Shown here: positions 60,744 to 64,000 of the stretch, in pieces | Layout: each line of letters starts with the position of its first letter | Numbering within the stretch: position 1 is the first letter of the stretch | NCBI GenBank assembly: GCA_945892985.1 | Contig: CAMDDU010000004.1 | Location: 1-64,000 of the forward strand | DNA from: CAITSH01 sp945892985 | GTDB lineage: Bacteria; Pseudomonadota; Gammaproteobacteria; Burkholderiales; SG8-39 | Direction: 5' to 3' | DNA length: 64,000 nt | Translations under genes and position numbers: made by a program | Notes under the pieces: generated by a model | Told to the model about the DNA's origin: nothing | Database searches by the model: none | What the model saw: only the letters and a program-made list of their open reading frames with translations

Positions 60744-61208
60744 ATGCGTTACTGGCTGATGAAGTCCGAACCCAATGAGTTCTCCATTGATGACCTTGTC
60801 GCGGCGAAACAGCAATCGACGCCGTGGGTCGGCGTAAGAAACTATCAGGCGCGCAACTTCATGCGCGACCAGATGCAACAAGGCGATGCGGTATTTTTCT
60901 ACCACTCCAGTTGCCCCGAACCGGGCATTGCCGGGCTCGCCGAGGTCAGTTCGCCAGCCTATCCGGACGCCACGCAATTCGACAAAAACAGCCATTACTT
61001 CGACCCTAAAGCGACATCCGAAACGCCGCGCTGGATGCATGTCGATGTCAAACTGGTCAAGAAAACCCGGTTAATAAGTCTCACCGAACTTCGTGGCCAC
61101 GATGAACTGGCGGAAATGCGCATCCTGGCGCGCGGCAACCGTCTGTCGATCACACCCGTAACCCCCGCAGAATGGCGCTTCATCAACCAAAAACTCATCG
61201 CAAAATAA
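60744..61208 (+). CDS. EVE-domain protein
   Basis: The 154-residue single-domain protein starts MRYWLMKSEPNEFSIDDL, contains WVGVRNYQARNFMRDQM, GDAVFFYHSS and GIAGLAEVSSPAYPDATQFD, and closes with EWRFINQKLI. EVE domains are relatives of PUA domains and read modified bases or RNA; the bacterial single-domain form has no settled function. It lies at a conserved place between 6S RNA and hemE. Its start is duplicated 974 bp upstream. Confidence 0.92.
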   Translation: MRYWLMKSEPNEFSIDDLVAAKQQSTPWVGVRNYQARNFMRDQMQQGDAVFFYHSSCPEPGIAGLAEVSSPAYPDATQFDKNSHYFDPKATSETPRWMHVDVKLVKKTRLISLTELRGHDELAEMRILARGNRLSITPVTPAEWRFINQKLIAK

Positions 61209-61216
61209 ACCATCCC

Positions 61217-62284
61217 ATGGCTCTCCAGAACGACACCTTCATCCGCGCACTGCTGGGCCAGCCAACGCCCTACACCCCCATCTGGCTGATGCGCCAGGCC
61301 GGACGCTACCTGCCTGAATACAACGCCACCCGAAAGCGCGCCGGGTCCTTTCTGGGCCTGGCCAAATCACCGGCCTATGCCACCGAAGTCACATTGCAGC
61401 CGCTTGATCGCTTTCCCCTGGATGCAGCCATACTTTTTTCGGACATCCTCACCGTCCCCGACGCAATGGGGCTGGGCCTTTATTTCGCCGACGGAGAGGG
61501 GCCCAAGTTCAAACATCCCCTGCGCGATGAACGCGCCATCATGGCGCTGGCACAACCGCCAATGGAAAGCCTGCGCTACGTCACCGACGCCGTTGCGGAA
61601 ATCCGCCGCGCCCTGTCCGGGCGCGTGCCGCTGATCGGCTTTTCCGGCAGTCCATGGACCCTCGCTTGCTATATGGTCGAAGGGGGCGGCAGTGATGACT
61701 TTCGCACCGTTAAATCAATGCTCTACGCCCGCCCTGACCTGATTCATCGCATCCTGGAGGCAAATACGATAGCGGTTACGGCCTACCTGAACGCGCAGAT
61801 CGAAGCGGGCGCGCAGGCGGTGATGATTTTTGACACCTGGGGTGGCAGCCTCGCCCATCAGGCCTTTCACGATTTCTCTCTTGCCTATATCCAGCGCATC
61901 CTCGTCGGACTAAAACGCGAGCACAATGGCGAGCGCATACCCAGCGTGGTATTCGTCAAGGGTGGCGGCGCTTGGCTGGAAGCCATTGCCAGCTCCGGCT
62001 GCGACGCTTTGGGCATCGACTGGACGCTGGATATCGGCGAAGCACGCGAGCGCGTCGGTAATCGCGTGGCCTTGCAAGGCAATCTGGACCCGATGGTATT
62101 AATGTCATCGCCCGCTGCAATCGCACGCGAAGCCAGGGCCATACTCGACGCCTATGGTCCCGGACCAGGACACGTTTTCAACCTCGGACACGGCATTTCT
62201 CAATTTACCCCGCCGGAAAACGTTGCAGTTTTAGTTGAAACCGTGCATCAGCACAGCAAAGCGCAACGCCAAAACAAGCGCTGA
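61217..62284 (+). CDS. hemE: Uroporphyrinogen decarboxylase
   Basis: The protein has 355 residues from ATG 61217. It shows the family signatures PIWLMRQAGRYLPEYNATR and GFSGSPWTLACYMVEGGGS, and the catalytic Asp region FPLDAAILFSDILTVPDAMG. HemE removes four carboxyl groups from uroporphyrinogen III to give coproporphyrinogen III in heme biosynthesis. The 8-nt gap after the EVE gene suggests a shared transcript. Length is normal. Confidence 0.96.
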   Translation: MALQNDTFIRALLGQPTPYTPIWLMRQAGRYLPEYNATRKRAGSFLGLAKSPAYATEVTLQPLDRFPLDAAILFSDILTVPDAMGLGLYFADGEGPKFKHPLRDERAIMALAQPPMESLRYVTDAVAEIRRALSGRVPLIGFSGSPWTLACYMVEGGGSDDFRTVKSMLYARPDLIHRILEANTIAVTAYLNAQIEAGAQAVMIFDTWGGSLAHQAFHDFSLAYIQRILVGLKREHNGERIPSVVFVKGGGAWLEAIASSGCDALGIDWTLDIGEARERVGNRVALQGNLDPMVLMSSPAAIAREARAILDAYGPGPGHVFNLGHGISQFTPPENVAVLVETVHQHSKAQRQNKR

Positions 62285-62495
62285 AAAAAAATCCCATTGC
62301 CGCAGGCTTCCCACTTCGTTGATGCCCTCACTTATGCACAACAGTCCGCCCCAAGCCAATACCGGCGCGGGTTTTCGGGCAGTTCAGAGGGGGAGTTCGC
62401 AACCATTTGTTTTAAATAGGTTTAAATACCCGCCAAAAAATTGTGCATGGTGAAAATATCCTTTACTTCAGTATAGTTACCGTACCACTACAAGA

Positions 62496-62516
62496 CTATC
62501 CACAAACTTATCCACA
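62496..62516 (+). promoter_or_regulatory. Tandem DnaA boxes upstream of priA
   Basis: CTATCCACA at 62496-62504 and the perfect consensus TTATCCACA at 62508-62516 lie head-to-tail with a 12-bp pitch. They are in the 329-bp gap 62285-62613 between hemE and priA. A TATAGT at 62472-62477 may be a -10 for priA, putting the boxes at about +13 to +33. Other parts of the gap hold an AT-rich run with TTTAAATAGG and TTTAAATACC and nothing else I recognise. Confidence 0.6.
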
Positions 62517-62613
62517 GAAAATGTGTAGAACTGGAAAACCTCATTTGTACCAAGGGCCTTAAGCAATTTCTCGCAGAAGAAGGTTTAGCTTCGCGGCGGA
62601 AGTTTATTTACCG

Positions 62614-64000
62614 ATGAGCATAGTCGTCGTTGCGCTGGATGTTCCGCTGGCGCGCCTATTTGACTATCGCGCCAGCGATGCACACCAGGATGACGTGGGT
62701 CGCCGGGTGCTGGTTCCCTTTGGCAACAAGCTCCTTGTCGGTCTGATCATTGAAGTGCGCGAAGCAAGCGAAATCGCTCCGGGGAAACTGCGCGAAGTGC
62801 GTTCCATCCTGCGCGACACGCCGCCCTTGCCTGCAAGTTGGCTCGCGCTAACGCGCTTTTGCGCAAACTATTATCATCGCCCGCTTGGCGAGGTGATGCT
62901 TAACGCCTTGCCGCCCCGATTGCGCAAGGCCGCCCCGATGGCCGACAAACCGCAGCTGCTTTCACTCTCAGCGCTGGGGCGCGCAGAATCAGACACCCTC
63001 CCCTCCCGGCAAAAAATAAAAAAAATTATCCTGGGCCGCCTGGGGCAAGGGCCGGCAAGCCATAGCGAACTCATCGCCATCGCCGCCTCGGCAGGCAAAG
63101 CGCTATCAGCACTGCGCGAAGCAGGATGGGTGAGTGCATCGGCAATGCTTGCGGCGCCGCCAAATAGTGAATCCGTCTCCGAACACCAGCTGAACTCCGA
63201 CCAGGAAGCGGTCGTCACACAGATCAGCAAGGGGTTGCAGCAATTTGGGGTGTTTCTCCTGCACGGCATCACAGGCAGCGGAAAAACCGAGGTCTACATG
63301 CGGCTCATCGCCGCCAGCGTCGCGGCGGGCAAACAGGCACTGGTGCTGGTTCCGGAGATAAACCTCACCCCCCAACTGGAGGAGACATTCCGCCGGCGAT
63401 TTCCCGGCCTGCCCTTGCTGACATTACACAGCGGGCTTGCCGAAACCGCACGCGCACAGCACTGGCTGGCGGCGCAGGAGCAAGCCGCCTGCATCGTACT
63501 TGGCACGCGTCTGGCGGTTTTCACCCCGCTGTCGAATCCCGGGCTGATTGTCGTGGATGAGGAACAAGACGCCTCCTACAAGCAACAAGACGGCGTGCGC
63601 TACTCCGCACGCGACCTTGCCATCTTTCGCGCGCAGCAAGACGGGTTTCCCGTCGTCCTGGGGTCCGCCACCCCCTCTTTGGAGAGCTACGCCAAGGCGG
63701 TTTCCGGGCGCTACGCCCTGCTCAGCCTGCCACAGCGCGCGCACGGGCAAGCCAGCCTTCCCCGTGTCGGCCTTATTGACCTGAACGAGCAATCAGAAGG
63801 TGACGGCCTGTCCGCGCCCTTGGTTGCGGCCATCGAGGCGCGCCTTACACTCGGCGAACAAAGCCTTATTTTCCTCAATCGCCGCGGCTATGCCCCAGTG
63901 CTCGCCTGCGCTGCTTGCGGCTGGGTGAGCGGCTGTCCGCGCTGCTCCGCCAGAATGGTCGTGCACCTGTCCGATGGCGTTCTACGCTGCCACCACTGCG
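62614..64000 (+). CDS. priA: Primosomal replication protein N' (PriA helicase), N-terminal part
   Basis: The first 462 codons of PriA are present; the gene runs off the right edge. Features are the N-terminal 3'-end-binding domain (LVPFGNKLLVGLIIEV), Walker A LHGITGSGKTEVYMRLI, the DEAD-like DEEQDASYKQ, and the start of the cysteine zinc domain (CAACGWVSGCPRC). PriA restarts stalled forks by loading DnaB. The start is ATG 62614 with no better upstream choice. Confidence 0.95.
   Translation, partial: MSIVVVALDVPLARLFDYRASDAHQDDVGRRVLVPFGNKLLVGLIIEVREASEIAPGKLREVRSILRDTPPLPASWLALTRFCANYYHRPLGEVMLNALPPRLRKAAPMADKPQLLSLSALGRAESDTLPSRQKIKKIILGRLGQGPASHSELIAIAASAGKALSALREAGWVSASAMLAAPPNSESVSEHQLNSDQEAVVTQISKGLQQFGVFLLHGITGSGKTEVYMRLIAASVAAGKQALVLVPEINLTPQLEETFRRRFPGLPLLTLHSGLAETARAQHWLAAQEQAACIVLGTRLAVFTPLSNPGLIVVDEEQDASYKQQDGVRYSARDLAIFRAQQDGFPVVLGSATPSLESYAKAVSGRYALLSLPQRAHGQASLPRVGLIDLNEQSEGDGLSAPLVAAIEARLTLGEQSLIFLNRRGYAPVLACAACGWVSGCPRCSARMVVHLSDGVLRCHHC

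Noticed and set aside
1..64000. CRISPR arrays, tRNA or rRNA genes and insertion sequences
   Set aside because: I found no regularly spaced repeats, no tRNA-like cloverleaf sequences and no transposase; only the integrase remnant near 60.4 kb.

Overview
The window looks like a betaproteobacterial chromosome segment. The basis is the housekeeping block on the right (zapB-zapA, 6S RNA, an EVE-domain gene, hemE, priA), moderately high GC, and an LPS-core/lipid A export gene set (msbA, several GT9 heptosyltransferase-type enzymes, an O-antigen ligase). I cannot name genus or species from sequence alone. Roughly 58 kb of the 64 kb is one large surface-polysaccharide (LPS core and O-antigen) locus.

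Layout: (1) 1-2047, minus strand: a sugar-building module running off the left edge (transaldolase-like, HAD phosphatase, SIS isomerase, short NeuB-like synthase). (2) 2346-22850, plus strand: a tightly overlapping operon. It holds two small methyltransferases, an epimerase, a glycosyltransferase, the CDP-glucose 4,6-dehydratase pair rfbF-rfbG, a 3,5-epimerase-like protein and a reductase/epimerase. These are followed by an acyl-transfer cassette (GNAT, MaoC-SDR fusion, FkbH-like protein, stand-alone acyl carrier protein), a polysaccharide deacetylase, a GT2-methyltransferase fusion, a YdcF-like protein, a polytopic membrane protein, a sugar C-methyltransferase, a second 3,5-epimerase, another epimerase and a TylF-like methyltransferase. 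(3) 22914-32403, minus strand: asnB, two GT4 enzymes, three methyltransferases of different families, a GT2 and a Wzx flippase. (4) 32643-38105, plus strand: a GT4, an alkaline-phosphatase-fold protein, a WecA/MraY-type initiating transferase and a FlaA1/WbpM-type dehydratase. (5) 38249-58587, minus strand: GT9/GT4 enzymes, a carbamoyltransferase, a second asnB, a WaaL/Wzy-like protein, msbA and LPS-core transferases.

Functionally, rfbF/rfbG make CDP-4-keto-6-deoxyglucose. There is no rfbH-type 3-dehydrase in the window, but there are a C-methyltransferase, two 3,5-epimerase-like proteins and reductases. The likely product is therefore a C-branched 6-deoxyhexose rather than a 3,6-dideoxyhexose (inference). 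The GNAT/MaoC-SDR/FkbH/ACP cassette probably builds an ACP-bound small hydroxyacyl or glyceryl group and attaches it to a sugar. Methyltransferases of at least six types and a carbamoyltransferase would decorate the glycan. Assembly would start on undecaprenyl phosphate (MraY-type protein), followed by flipping (Wzx), polymerisation or ligation, and export of the lipid A-core by MsbA.

Right flank (58.6-64 kb): zapB has a promoter that predicts a leaderless mRNA. The 6S RNA gene sits behind zapA. Between 6S RNA and the EVE gene lies a small integrase remnant bracketed by a duplicated EVE-gene start and by 22-bp repeats. Two DnaA boxes lie upstream of priA, which runs off the right edge.
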